Shown: piece by piece, positions 28,246 to 36,653 of the stretch
Layout of the letters: every line of letters begins with the position of its first letter
Numbering within the stretch: position 1 is the stretch's first letter
NCBI GenBank assembly: GCA_026391735.1
Contig: JAPLDL010000022.1
Location: 1 to 64,000, forward strand
Reading direction: 5' to 3'
DNA from: Bacteroidota bacterium
GTDB taxonomy: Bacteria > Bacteroidota > Bacteroidia > Bacteroidales > FEN-979
Length of the DNA: 64,000 nt
Program-made: the position numbers and the translations under genes
Notes under the pieces: generated by a model
Told to the model about the DNA's origin: nothing
The model's input: the letters and a program-made list of their open reading frames with translations, nothing else
Databases searched by the model: none

Positions 28246-29220
28246 TTGACAGTATTAAACGATATAAAAAGACCCATCAGGGAGCATATCGAAAGCTTTG
28301 AAAAAAGTTTTATGGCTTCCATGAAAAGCCCTGTACCGCTGCTTGATACAGTCACCAGGTACATCCTCAAACGCAAGGGAAAGCAGATGAGGCCGATGTT
28401 TGTCTTCCTTTCGGCGGGTCTTCACGGGACTATCAATGAAAGCACCTACACCGCGGCTTCGATGATCGAACTTCTGCATACCGCAACCCTTGTTCATGAT
28501 GATGTGGTGGATGATTCCAACCTGCGCAGAGGCTTTTTCTCGATCAATGCATTATGGAAGAACAAAATAGCTGTCCTGGTCGGGGATTACCTTCTATCGA
28601 AAGGACTTCTTGTTTCCCTGGAGAAGGATGAATTCCGACTGTTGAAAATTGTCTCCGATGCCGTGAGGGAGATGAGCGAGGGGGAGCTTCTGCAGATTGA
28701 AAAGGCCCGCAGGCTGGATATTGAGGAAGCCGTTTATTTCGAGATCATCCGTAAGAAAACTGCATCACTCATAGCATCCTGCTGTGCTACCGGGGCTGCC
28801 AGTACAAACGGGGACAAGGATCTTCAGCAGAAGATGTGGCAATTCGGCGAGCTGGCCGGGATTGCTTTCCAGATCAAAGATGACCTGTTTGATTATCAAA
28901 AACATAATGCCACAGGCAAACCCGGCGCTGCAGATATCAGGGAGCAGAAAATGACCTTGCCGCTCATCTATCTGCTGAATCATTCCAGCAGGGGCGAAAA
29001 ACGGCATATCATCAGCACGGTAAAGAATCATCATAATGATGCGAAGCGTGTTGCAGAGCTTATTTCGCGGGTGGAGCTTGCCGGCGGACTGCAATATGCC
29101 CATGAAAAAATGCTTGAATACCGGGGCAGGGCTCTTGAGATCCTGCTTGGGTTCCCCGAAAACGATTACCGCCGGGCCCTGCACGACCTGGTGATTTACA
29201 CAACCGAGCGGGAAAAATAG
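28246..29220 (+). CDS. Polyprenyl diphosphate synthase
   Basis: 324 residues of the trans-isoprenyl synthase family, making the polyprenyl chain for menaquinone or a related lipid. Both Asp-rich motifs are visible: DDVVDDSNLRRG near residue 86 (substrate Mg site with the following Arg pair) and DDLFDYQKH near residue 209. KGKQMRPMFVFLSAG precedes the first. The chosen start is a TTG at 28246 (TTG-ACA-GTA); no in-frame ATG lies near enough upstream, and ITS N-terminus aligns with family members in length. Chain length cannot be fixed by eye. Convergent with the histidine kinase gene across a large inverted repeat. Confidence 0.9.
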   Translation: MTVLNDIKRPIREHIESFEKSFMASMKSPVPLLDTVTRYILKRKGKQMRPMFVFLSAGLHGTINESTYTAASMIELLHTATLVHDDVVDDSNLRRGFFSINALWKNKIAVLVGDYLLSKGLLVSLEKDEFRLLKIVSDAVREMSEGELLQIEKARRLDIEEAVYFEIIRKKTASLIASCCATGAASTNGDKDLQQKMWQFGELAGIAFQIKDDLFDYQKHNATGKPGAADIREQKMTLPLIYLLNHSSRGEKRHIISTVKNHHNDAKRVAELISRVELAGGLQYAHEKMLEYRGRALEILLGFPENDYRRALHDLVIYTTEREK

Positions 29221-29237
29221 AAATTGTTTTAAGCGAA

Positions 29238-29345
29238 GCACATCATACAAGCCGCCTCAGGTACAAGGAGCGAATTTCATCCGGATGGGTCTCGGCAATT
29301 AGCTTATATGAGCGACGCAGTAACGTCAGCGGCGGTATGATGTGC
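29238..29345. repeat. 108-bp inverted-repeat element between convergent genes
   Basis: Outer arms 29238-29248 and 29335-29345 are an 11-bp perfect inverted repeat (GCACATCATAC/GTATGATGTGC) with further GC-rich complementarity just inside (GCCGC/GCGGC). The ~86-base interior has no open frame of note. It may be a bidirectional terminator, a small MITE or a structured RNA. Confidence 0.6.
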
Positions 29346-29359
29346 AAGCGATTACGGTA

Positions 29360-30427
29360 TCAGGCTTTTTTCAGCGTAAACCCAAATGTCGTACCCACTC
29401 CGACCGTGCTTCGTACATTGATCGTTTGCTGGTGGGATTCCATGATGTGTTTCACAATTGCCAGTCCAAGTCCTTTGCCTTTATTGGAGACTTCGCGGCC
29501 CCGTGAAGTACGGTAAAACCTTTCAAAGACCCTGGGAAGGTCGTCCTGGTCAATACCAATGCCATTATCGGTAACTTCTACAAGAATGTTCTCGTCCATA
29601 TCGAAAAAACTGATCTTAGTGCGGCCGTTCTGATCCTGACCATACCGAATGGAGTTGTCTACGATATTGGTAAGCACCTGGCGGATCTTGTCGCGGTCGG
29701 CATGCACCCATAAGGGTTTATCGGGCTGGTTGATGATAACCTGGATTTCTTTTTCATGAGCTTTCATCTCAAGCATTTCAGCCACTTCACGGGTCAGGGC
29801 TGAAATGTCAAAGCGGACTTTATTCAGATAAATCTGACCTGATTCCAGCTGGGTGATCTCTCCAAGATCTTCCACAATCCTGATCAGCCTTTCCACGCTG
29901 ACTTCGGTTCTCCTGAGGTACTCCTTATTGATACTGGGATCATCCAATCCGCCATCAAGCAAAGTCGAAACATAGCCCTGGACATTAAAGAGCGGGGTTT
30001 TCAGCTCATGGGAAACATTGCCGATGAAGTCTTTGCGGTATTCCTCCAGCTGTTTTAGCCGTTCGATCTCCTTTTGTTTTTCCTCACCCCAATGGGCTAC
30101 TTCCTGCTCCACATTATCGAGGATATTGCGGTTTGAACGAAATTGCCGGCGGTCGGTTTTCTGAGCTTTGATGCTGTAAATGGATTTGTAGATCAGGCGG
30201 ATCCTTGAATAGATAAATTTGTCTACAGTATACCGGAAGAAAAAGTAGGTCCCGGCAAACAGCAGTCCGCCAGTCACGAAAATAATGACATACATTGCAA
30301 AACCTTCCAGCGAGGCAGGATGCAGGATGCAGAATGAGATAAAGAACAGTATAATATACACTGCAGTGACAGCCGAAGCATTCAGGAGAGCAACCACGCG
30401 GGGGTCATGGAATTTCATTCTCATCAT
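29360..30427 (-). CDS. Sensor histidine kinase, PhoR-like
   Basis: 355 residues from the ATG pair at 30427, which overlaps the last codons of the response regulator gene; a longer frame to 30523 lies wholly inside that gene. Two membrane helices (about 11-36 and 43-64) with a short periplasmic loop, then a linker, HisKA with NVSHELKTPLFNVQGY (phospho-acceptor His 140), and HATPase motifs NIVDNSIRYG, VTDNGIGI and NKGKGLGLAIVKHI. The arrangement is like PhoR without a PAS domain. The loop between the helices is encoded by a short heptamer-like run (30313-30340). Forms a two-component pair with the upstream regulator. Confidence 0.9.
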   Translation of the reverse strand: MMRMKFHDPRVVALLNASAVTAVYIILFFISFCILHPASLEGFAMYVIIFVTGGLLFAGTYFFFRYTVDKFIYSRIRLIYKSIYSIKAQKTDRRQFRSNRNILDNVEQEVAHWGEEKQKEIERLKQLEEYRKDFIGNVSHELKTPLFNVQGYVSTLLDGGLDDPSINKEYLRRTEVSVERLIRIVEDLGEITQLESGQIYLNKVRFDISALTREVAEMLEMKAHEKEIQVIINQPDKPLWVHADRDKIRQVLTNIVDNSIRYGQDQNGRTKISFFDMDENILVEVTDNGIGIDQDDLPRVFERFYRTSRGREVSNKGKGLGLAIVKHIMESHQQTINVRSTVGVGTTFGFTLKKA

Positions 30428-31100
30428 ATTTATAGCCGACTCCTTTGATTGTTTTAATTTGATCGGTGCCCACTTTCTCACGTATTCTCCTGATATGCAC
30501 ATCGATAGTGCGGTCACCAACAATTACATTATCACCCCATACCCGGGTAAAGATCTCTTCCCGCGTAAACACTTTGTTTGGCCGGGAAACGAGCAGCTGA
30601 AGGATCTCAAATTCTTTACGGGCCAGGATAATCTCCTCATCGTTTTTCAATACCCTGTATTGATCCTGGTCCACTATAAACTCCTTTGTAATGATCTTTC
30701 CCGAAATTTCCGGGATCTGCCTGAACCTGCGCAGTAAGGCCTGTATCCTGCTGATGAGAACTTTGGGTTTGATGGGTTTGGTAATATAGTCATCGGCCCC
30801 GGCTTCGAAACCGGCTATCTGGGAATAATCTTCGCCCCGGGCTGTGAGAAACACAATAAGGGTATTTTGCATTCCTTGGATTTTTCGGAGCTGATTGCAG
30901 GTTTCAATCCCGTCGAGGCCCGGCATCATAATGTCGAGAATTACCAGGTGAGGTTTATGCCGGGCAGCCAGTTCCAGGGCTTTCTGCCCGCTCCTTGCCT
31001 TCAGTATCTGAAACCCCTCCCTGGCCAGGTTATATCCCAGGAACTCGAGGATATCGGCTTCATCATCAACCAGAAGAATAATGGTATCTTTGTTTTCCAT
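30405..31100 (-). CDS. OmpR/PhoB-type response regulator
   Basis: 231 residues. Receiver domain with the acidic pair DDE at 12-14, phospho-acceptor Asp 56 in LVILDIMMPG, and Lys in YITKPIKP. The C-terminal winged-helix DNA-binding domain contains FEILQLLVSRPNKVFTREE and RTIDVHIRRIREKVG. The start is the ATG at 31100 (MENKDTIIL); the open frame upstream to 31139 would extend past the predicted -7 box. Overlaps the histidine kinase gene by 23 bases, so the two are co-expressed. PhoB-like; the signal sensed is unknown. Confidence 0.92.
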   Translation of the reverse strand: MENKDTIILLVDDEADILEFLGYNLAREGFQILKARSGQKALELAARHKPHLVILDIMMPGLDGIETCNQLRKIQGMQNTLIVFLTARGEDYSQIAGFEAGADDYITKPIKPKVLISRIQALLRRFRQIPEISGKIITKEFIVDQDQYRVLKNDEEIILARKEFEILQLLVSRPNKVFTREEIFTRVWGDNVIVGDRTIDVHIRRIREKVGTDQIKTIKGVGYKYDENEIP

Positions 31101-31121
31101 AAAGGAATACGTTTGATCCAA

Positions 31122-31129
31122 CAAATTTA
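31122..31129 (-). promoter_or_regulatory. -7 promoter element for the two-component operon
   Basis: TAAATTTG on the minus strand, a full TAnnTTTG match, 21 bases before the ATG at 31100. No TTG was seen at -33. Confidence 0.4.
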
Positions 31130-31166
31130 AGAAAATCACGTTACATCCTGGTAAGCTGATGCAATC

Positions 31167-31796
31167 ATGAGAAGGATTGGGTTGTTTATTATTTTTTTAT
31201 TACCGCTGATGGGCTTTTCCCAGAAGTTCAACGGTGGTCTTCTATTAGGAGGCAATGTAAGCCAGGTCGACGGGGATGATTTAGAAGGATACCATAAGGT
31301 TGGCTTCCAGGCGGGAGCATATGTAAACCTTAGGCTGTCAAAGCATTCTTCGTTCCAGATGGAGATGGAATATTTCCAGAAAGGCAGCCGCAAGGCTTCA
31401 AATCCCGACAGCGGGGTTTCGGATCATTCATACCTGATAAGGATTCACTACCTTGAGATACCTGTTCTATACCAGTATACCTTTGCAAAGCGTGTACAGG
31501 CTGAAATTGGTCCAGCAATCGATGTGTATCTGGGTTCCCTTGAAGAAAGCGATGGAATAGTCTCTCCCAGCACAGTACCGTTCCGGCCGGTGACCTTATC
31601 GGGGATACTTGGAATAGCCTGTTATATCACTCCGAATCTGAAGTTAGGCTTCCGTTTCAATTATTCCCTGCTTTCCATACGGCAGCCGACCGATACTCCG
31701 CCCCCCTCATACAGGTATATACTCTTTGAGAAGGGGCAATACAATAATGTTTTATCTTTGACCCTTTCCTGGGATTTTAAGAAATTTGAAAAATAA
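31167..31796 (+). CDS. Outer-membrane beta-barrel protein (PorT-like)
   Basis: 209 residues: signal peptide (about 1-18, ending GFSQ) and an eight-stranded-type barrel of the OMP_b-brl_2 family. Typical pieces are FNGGLLLGGNVSQVDGDDLEGYHKVGFQAGAY split over the first strands, LEIPVLYQY, and a final strand ending SLTLSWDFKKF. PorT of the T9SS belongs to this broad family, but many paralogues have other roles, so a T9SS role is not claimed. It overlaps ubiX by 11 bases and is divergent from the two-component operon. Confidence 0.8.
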   Translation: MRRIGLFIIFLLPLMGFSQKFNGGLLLGGNVSQVDGDDLEGYHKVGFQAGAYVNLRLSKHSSFQMEMEYFQKGSRKASNPDSGVSDHSYLIRIHYLEIPVLYQYTFAKRVQAEIGPAIDVYLGSLEESDGIVSPSTVPFRPVTLSGILGIACYITPNLKLGFRFNYSLLSIRQPTDTPPPSYRYILFEKGQYNNVLSLTLSWDFKKFEK

Positions 31797-32352
31797 ACTC
31801 ATTATCGGTATTACAGGAGCCAGCGGCTCCATCTACGGGAAACTGCTTCTGGAAAAGCTGGTGGGTCTCAGCCGTCAGCTGGAAGATGTTTCGGTGATCT
31901 TTTCAGGCAATGCCCGGGCGGTATGGGAATATGAGCTGGGGCCCATCGATGTGGCCTCCTTACCTTTCACCATATTCAAACCCGACGATTTCTTTGCTCC
32001 CATGGCCTCGGGTTCCTCAGGCTACACCGCTATGATCATCTGTCCGTGCTCCATGGGAACCCTCGGCCGCATTGCTTCAGGCGTTTCCAACGACCTGATG
32101 ACCCGCGCCGCTGATGTAATTTTAAAGGAAAAAAGAAAACTTATCCTCGTTCCGCGTGAGGCCCCTTTCAACCTCATCCACCTGAACAATATGAAACTCC
32201 TTACCGAAGCCGGCGCTGTCATTTGCCCGGCCTCTCCGTCGTTTTACTCAAAACCGGCAACCATTCATGATGCCGTGATGACGGTGGTCGACAGGGCTCT
32301 GACTCTCGCCGGACTGGAGGTCGACAGCTATCGCTGGGGGGAGAAGAAGTGA
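31786..32352 (+). CDS. ubiX: Flavin prenyltransferase UbiX
   Basis: Attaches a dimethylallyl group to FMN to make the prenylated FMN cofactor used by UbiD-type decarboxylases in quinone biosynthesis. 188 residues, normal size. GITGASGSIYGKLLLEKL near the start is the flavin-binding motif, PCSMGTLGRIASGVSNDLMTRAADV is the core motif, and LVPREAPFNLIHLNNM follows. Starts at a TTG (31786) inside the 3' end of the beta-barrel gene, an 11-base overlap, so it is probably translated by coupling. No ubiD is in the window. Confidence 0.93.
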   Translation: MKNKLIIGITGASGSIYGKLLLEKLVGLSRQLEDVSVIFSGNARAVWEYELGPIDVASLPFTIFKPDDFFAPMASGSSGYTAMIICPCSMGTLGRIASGVSNDLMTRAADVILKEKRKLILVPREAPFNLIHLNNMKLLTEAGAVICPASPSFYSKPATIHDAVMTVVDRALTLAGLEVDSYRWGEKK

Positions 32353-32377
32353 CCAGTGGCCAGGGACAAACACAAAG

Positions 32378-33298
32378 TCAAAATTCACTGGTTACATTCC
32401 TGATATTGCTCATCAGCCTCTCATATCCTTTTTCCCCGACAGAGGTTCCAGCAAACATCTCATGAAACTGTTCTTTGCTGAGATTGATCCATTCCCTGCG
32501 GCTCATTTTCTTTAATGCCTCTGAAGGATGGAACCATGTTTCGCGAGTCGGAGTCGCAAACCGGTTATAAGGGCAAACATCCTGGCAGATATCACAACCG
32601 AATATCCTTCCACCCGCTTTTAAACTAACTTCCGCAGGGAACTCAGCTTTGTCGACAAGGGTGCAATACGAGATGCATCTGCGGATATCGAGTTGATAAG
32701 GCCTGTCGATAGCCCCTGTAGGACATGCATCCATGCATCTTGTACAGCTTCCGCAATGGTCTTTTACAGGAACATCCGGCTCGATCATGGCGGTGGTCAG
32801 CACAATACCGATAAAATAATACGATCCCCCTGAAGGGTTGATGAGGATGGTGTGTTTTCCCTGCCAGCCTATTCCGCATCTCATGGCCCAGGCCTTTTCC
32901 AGTACAGGTCCTGAGTCTACAAATACCATCGACTTGTTCCCTGCCTTATTAAATGAGTCGACGAAACCCGCAAGCTTGTTAAGTAATGGCTTGATAAAAG
33001 GCGGATAACGTTTCCCGTAAGCATACTTTGAAATGATGAAATTATCTTCTTCGGGCAGAAGTTCGGGAGGGTAATAGTTTAAAAGGACTGCAATCACAGT
33101 CTTTACCCCCGGCAATAACACCTCCGGGTCAATCCGCTGGTTCTCATATCGTTCAAGGTAAGCCATGTTGGCCTGCCTTTCTTCCTCAATAAAATGCCTG
33201 TAAAAGCTGCGAAGATGATCCAGGGGCCGGGCTTCAGCAAAGCCGCACACATCAAATCCAAGCTCCAGCGCTTTTTCTCTTATCTGTTCTTTCATCAC
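32378..33298 (-). CDS. queG: Epoxyqueuosine reductase
   Basis: Catalyses the last step of queuosine synthesis on tRNA, using cobalamin and two 4Fe-4S clusters. 306 residues. Ferredoxin-like cluster motifs CGSCTRCMDACPTGAI and CDICQDVCPYN are both intact, and the N-terminal half carries VFVDSGPVLEKAWA and GIGWQGKHTILINPSGGSY typical of QueG. It lacks the C-terminal HEAT extension of some homologues. Codirectional with and 53 bases downstream of ruvB; convergent with ubiX. With nrdJ it is a second B12-dependent enzyme in the window. Confidence 0.93.
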   Translation of the reverse strand: MMKEQIREKALELGFDVCGFAEARPLDHLRSFYRHFIEEERQANMAYLERYENQRIDPEVLLPGVKTVIAVLLNYYPPELLPEEDNFIISKYAYGKRYPPFIKPLLNKLAGFVDSFNKAGNKSMVFVDSGPVLEKAWAMRCGIGWQGKHTILINPSGGSYYFIGIVLTTAMIEPDVPVKDHCGSCTRCMDACPTGAIDRPYQLDIRRCISYCTLVDKAEFPAEVSLKAGGRIFGCDICQDVCPYNRFATPTRETWFHPSEALKKMSRREWINLSKEQFHEMFAGTSVGEKGYERLMSNIRNVTSEF

Positions 33299-33351
33299 GT
33301 TATCACGCAGTCATCTGCTCTCAAAGCGAGCAACCATCACCTCCATCACGT

Positions 33352-34374
33352 TCAGAACAGCGTCCCCGGCGCAACCCCCTTGATCTTCCCAAGGTGCTTA
33401 TACGCCAGTTCTGTTGCTTCCCTCCCGCGAGGGGTTCTCATGATATATCCCTCTTGTATCAGAAATGGTTCATACACTTCCTCAATAGTGCCCGCATCTT
33501 CAGAAACCGCGGTGGCTATGGTTGTAAGACCAACCGGTCCACCCCTGAATTTATCAATAATGGTGGTCAGTATCTTATTGTCCATCTCATCCAGGCCATG
33601 TTTGTCAACATTAAGCGCTTTCAATGCATACTGGCTTATTTCAAGATCAATCTTCCCGTCGCCCTTGATCTGTGCGAAGTCGCGAACCCTGCGAAGCAGC
33701 AGGTTGGCAATACGAGGCGTCCCCCTGCTGCGGCGGGCTATTTCCACTGAAGCCGCTTTGTCAATAGGGACTTTCAGGATCTCGGCCGAACGGTTGACGA
33801 TCGTATCCAGGGTCTCAGACCTGTAATATGAAAGACGTGAATGTATTCCGAAACGTGAACGCATTGGGGCCGAAAGCAGACCTGAGCGGGTCGTGGCACC
33901 TATAAGGGTAAAAGGGTTCAGCTTGATCTGGACCGAGCGTGCATTCGGACCGGTTTCTATAAGGATATCGATCTTGAAATCCTCCATAGCAGAATACAGG
34001 TATTCCTCCACCACATGGGAAAGCCGGTGAATCTCATCGATGAAAAGCACATCATGCTCCTCCAGGTTGGTTAGAAGTCCGGCCAGATCACCGGGCTTGT
34101 CAATCACGGGCCCGGATGTGACCCTGATATTTACGCCCAGCTCATTCGCGATAATATGGGCAAGGGTTGTCTTGCCAAGCCCCGGAGGACCGTGAAGCAA
34201 AACATGATCCAGGGATTCGTTCCTCTGCTTGGCAGCCTGCACAAAGACCTTCAGGTTCTCGACAATTGCTTCCTGCCCGGCAAATTCGAAAAAACCCGAT
34301 GGGCGTAATACCGATTCGATCTCCTTCTCTATCGGGCTGAGGTCGTGGCCGGTGGGGTCAAGATTTTCGTTCAT
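33352..34374 (-). CDS. ruvB: Holliday junction branch migration helicase RuvB
   Basis: AAA+ motor that drives branch migration with RuvA. 340 residues from the ATG at 34374 (MNENLDPTG); the frame also allows a GTG two codons upstream. Walker [16 protein letters not shown] near residue 60, Walker [11 protein letters not shown], sensor 1 [18 protein letters not shown], and arginine-finger region typical of RuvB, then the winged-helix end ([21 protein letters not shown]). A TACTTTTG box on the minus strand at 34387-34380 would give a nearly leaderless message. Transcribed toward queG; divergent from the stress-protein cluster. Confidence 0.96.
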   Translation of the reverse strand: MNENLDPTGHDLSPIEKEIESVLRPSGFFEFAGQEAIVENLKVFVQAAKQRNESLDHVLLHGPPGLGKTTLAHIIANELGVNIRVTSGPVIDKPGDLAGLLTNLEEHDVLFIDEIHRLSHVVEEYLYSAMEDFKIDILIETGPNARSVQIKLNPFTLIGATTRSGLLSAPMRSRFGIHSRLSYYRSETLDTIVNRSAEILKVPIDKAASVEIARRSRGTPRIANLLLRRVRDFAQIKGDGKIDLEISQYALKALNVDKHGLDEMDNKILTTIIDKFRGGPVGLTTIATAVSEDAGTIEEVYEPFLIQEGYIMRTPRGREATELAYKHLGKIKGVAPGTLF

Positions 34375-34457
34375 CCACACAAAAGTAAAAAAAACGCCAC
34401 TGTTAATTCAGGATTATTTTTATTACTTTTACCCTATAAATTCCTAAATCCGCTTAT

Positions 34458-35300
34458 ATGCAACCTATTGTTGTAGCGGTTGACTTCTCTACCACCTCAA
34501 TTCACGCTATTGAGTACGCAATCCCGCTTGCAAATAAATTAAAGTGTGACATCATCCTGGTCTGGGTTGATAAGATCAGTTCCATCGAATCACTTTACCC
34601 TGATACTTCCTCCGAAAACCGGAACGAAGCCAAAAAACGCTTCGAAGAAATCATTCAGCAATTCGGAAAAAAAATGGGGAAAGGCCTGAAAATTGAATCC
34701 AAACTCAGGAAAGGGAAAGTATTCCATGAGGTTGATACGCTGGCAAAAACCCTCGGGGCTTTGCTCGTTATAACAGGAACTCATGGCGTTAGCGGCTTTG
34801 AGGAATACTGGATCGGAAGTAACGCATTCAGGATCGTGACGTATGCATCATGCCCGGTCATAACGGTGAGGCATGACTTCGAGATCAAAAAAAGCATAGA
34901 CAGGATCGTTGTTCCAGTTGATGGATCCTCTGAGACGATTCAGAAGCTTCCCTTTATTTCCCGTCTGGCAAAGCTCTTTAAATCGGAAGTGCATGTCGTC
35001 GCAACCCATTCCAGCCATCTGAATTCAATACAAAGGATTGCCGAAAAATATATGCAGATGTCGACAGGCTATTTCCAGGCTAACGAAATCCATTGCCTCG
35101 AAGACAGCATCGTATCCAATGACGTGACCAAAGCCTTGCTGCAATATTCAGTCAATGTAAAGGCCGACCTGATCGCTATTATGACGGAACAGGAAACGCC
35201 TGTCAATATCCTTCTCGGGGCCCAGGCCCAGCAAATGATCAACCAGAGTGCAATTCCTATCCTGAGCATCCACCCCCTGGAACATTTTTGCCTGAAATAA
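34458..35300 (+). CDS. Universal stress protein, tandem UspA domains
   Basis: 280 residues made of two UspA domains. The first (1-140) begins QPIVVAVDFSTTSIHAIEYA and has the ATP-binding signature GTHG-x9-GS (GTHGVSGFEEYWIGSNAFRI). The second (about 150-278) begins DRIVVPVDGSSETIQKLPF and ends with a degenerate version, GAQAQQMINQSAIPILSI. Tandem UspA proteins are common in Bacteroidota stress responses. It is followed after 1 base by the SPOR gene and then by a second tandem UspA gene, which suggests an operon. Confidence 0.92.
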   Translation: MQPIVVAVDFSTTSIHAIEYAIPLANKLKCDIILVWVDKISSIESLYPDTSSENRNEAKKRFEEIIQQFGKKMGKGLKIESKLRKGKVFHEVDTLAKTLGALLVITGTHGVSGFEEYWIGSNAFRIVTYASCPVITVRHDFEIKKSIDRIVVPVDGSSETIQKLPFISRLAKLFKSEVHVVATHSSHLNSIQRIAEKYMQMSTGYFQANEIHCLEDSIVSNDVTKALLQYSVNVKADLIAIMTEQETPVNILLGAQAQQMINQSAIPILSIHPLEHFCLK

Positions 35301-35301
35301 T

Positions 35302-35730
35302 ATGAATCGACCTGTCGTTATACTTGTAGTTCTTTTTATTTCTGCCGGATGGCAGAAAGGGTTTACCCAGGAAGTGAGGAAGGACAGCGGCACAGTGACC
35401 ATATACCAGGATAACATGGTGGATGAACTGGTTCAGAAACAGATTAAGCTAAACGAAGCCGGCAACAACCTGGAAGGTTACCGGATTCAGATCTTCTCCG
35501 ACTCGGGGAATAACTCCAAAACCAAAGCTCAGTCGGCCATGGATGAATTCCTTGCAAAATACCCTGAAATCAAGGCATATCTTGTGTTTAAATCTCCGAA
35601 CTACAAGGTAAAGATCGGTGACTTCCGAAGCAAACTCGATGCCATCAGGTGCCTTAACCAGATTACCGCTGAATTCCCCAACGCATTTATCATATCAGAC
35701 CTGATCAATTTACCGCAAGTCGAACCTTAA
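35302..35730 (+). CDS. Exported SPOR domain protein
   Basis: 142 residues: signal peptide (about 1-22, ending KGFTQ) and a C-terminal SPOR domain (about 58-137, GYRIQIFSDSGNNSKTKAQSAM ... YKVKIGDFRSKLDAIRCLNQI broken by loops). SPOR domains bind denuded septal peptidoglycan glycans. The protein has no other domain. Its position between two UspA genes, with gaps of 1 and 11 bases, is unusual for a cell-wall protein. Confidence 0.85.
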   Translation: MNRPVVILVVLFISAGWQKGFTQEVRKDSGTVTIYQDNMVDELVQKQIKLNEAGNNLEGYRIQIFSDSGNNSKTKAQSAMDEFLAKYPEIKAYLVFKSPNYKVKIGDFRSKLDAIRCLNQITAEFPNAFIISDLINLPQVEP

Positions 35731-35741
35731 AACCTGAGTGT

Positions 35742-36590
35742 ATGAGCAAGATTATTGTAGCTATCGATTTTTCAGACTGTTCCCTCAATGCTTTATTGCA
35801 TGCCTTGTCAATAGCCCAGAATTCTAAAAGTGACCTGATCCTGGTTTGGGTTCAGAAAGCTGCCAGCCAAACGGATAAGTTCGGCGAGATCACCAAAGAT
35901 GAATCGAAAAGCGTAGAAAAGGAATTTCAGGCGCTTATCGAGAAATATCAACCTCAACTTCCGTCGAACAAGATAACATTTAAGATCAGGACTGGTAAGG
36001 TCTATACTGAAATACCTGAAGAAGCCAGGGTAAGCAAGGCATTTATGGTTGTTTGCGGGACCCATGGTGCATCAGGGTTTGAAAAATTCTGGATTGGAAG
36101 CAATGCAAACCGCATCGTATCTGCCTGTACCTGTCCGGTAATTACCATACGGGGGGGGATTAACATCAGCAGGCCATTGAAGAAAATAATGATGTCGATT
36201 GACAGTACTCAGGAAACCAGGCAAAAGGCTTCTTTCACTGCAATGATTGCCAAAGCTCACGATGCTGAGGTTTTTATTGTAAAACTTTACACGACAAAGA
36301 CAAAAGCCGTAAGACAGAATGTCGACCTCTACGCTTCGCAGGTTGAAAGGTTCTTTACCCAGGAAGGTGTAAAGTTTTTTACCAGCAGCGAGGAAACAGA
36401 GAATGTTCCTGAAACCATTATCAATTACAGTAAAAAAATCGATGCTAACCTGATCTCCATAATGACCGAACAGGAATCATCAACGTCAACATTATGGTTA
36501 GGCCCTTTCGCACAGCAGATTGTGAACCAGTCACCTATTCCTGTACTCAGCGTTCATTCGAAAGATGTATATACAGGATTGGGATTTTAA
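35742..36590 (+). CDS. Universal stress protein, tandem UspA domains
   Basis: 282 residues, a paralogue of the UspA protein at 34458. Domain 1 has GTHGASGFEKFWIGSNANRI, the ATP-binding signature; domain 2 has a degenerate end, FAQQIVNQSPIPVLSV. The two proteins share the sequence SNAxRIV and the closing IMTEQE. A run of eight G (36151-36158) encodes RGGI between the domains. Third gene of the Usp-SPOR-Usp cluster, convergent with the aldolase gene over a heptamer array that can form a hairpin. Confidence 0.92.
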   Translation: MSKIIVAIDFSDCSLNALLHALSIAQNSKSDLILVWVQKAASQTDKFGEITKDESKSVEKEFQALIEKYQPQLPSNKITFKIRTGKVYTEIPEEARVSKAFMVVCGTHGASGFEKFWIGSNANRIVSACTCPVITIRGGINISRPLKKIMMSIDSTQETRQKASFTAMIAKAHDAEVFIVKLYTTKTKAVRQNVDLYASQVERFFTQEGVKFFTSSEETENVPETIINYSKKIDANLISIMTEQESSTSTLWLGPFAQQIVNQSPIPVLSVHSKDVYTGLGF

Positions 36591-36646
36591 AATTTACAAT
36601 TTACAATTTACGAATTACAAATTAATCATTAAAATCGTAATTCGTA
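36591..36646. repeat. Heptamer repeat array (AATTTAC type) with terminal hairpin
   Basis: Eight units of 7 bases in phase: AATTTAC three times, GAATTAC, AAATTAA, TCATTAA, AATCGTA, ATTCGTA. The last units are the reverse complement of the first type, giving a perfect 12-bp inverted repeat 36607-36618/36637-36648. Lies between convergent genes, so it may act as a bidirectional terminator. Confidence 0.8.
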
Positions 36647-36653
36647 AATCCCT

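Noticed and set aside
36151-36158. G8 tract in the second Usp gene as a phase switch
   Set aside because: Eight bases is short for a contingency tract and a cytoplasmic stress protein is an unlikely target.
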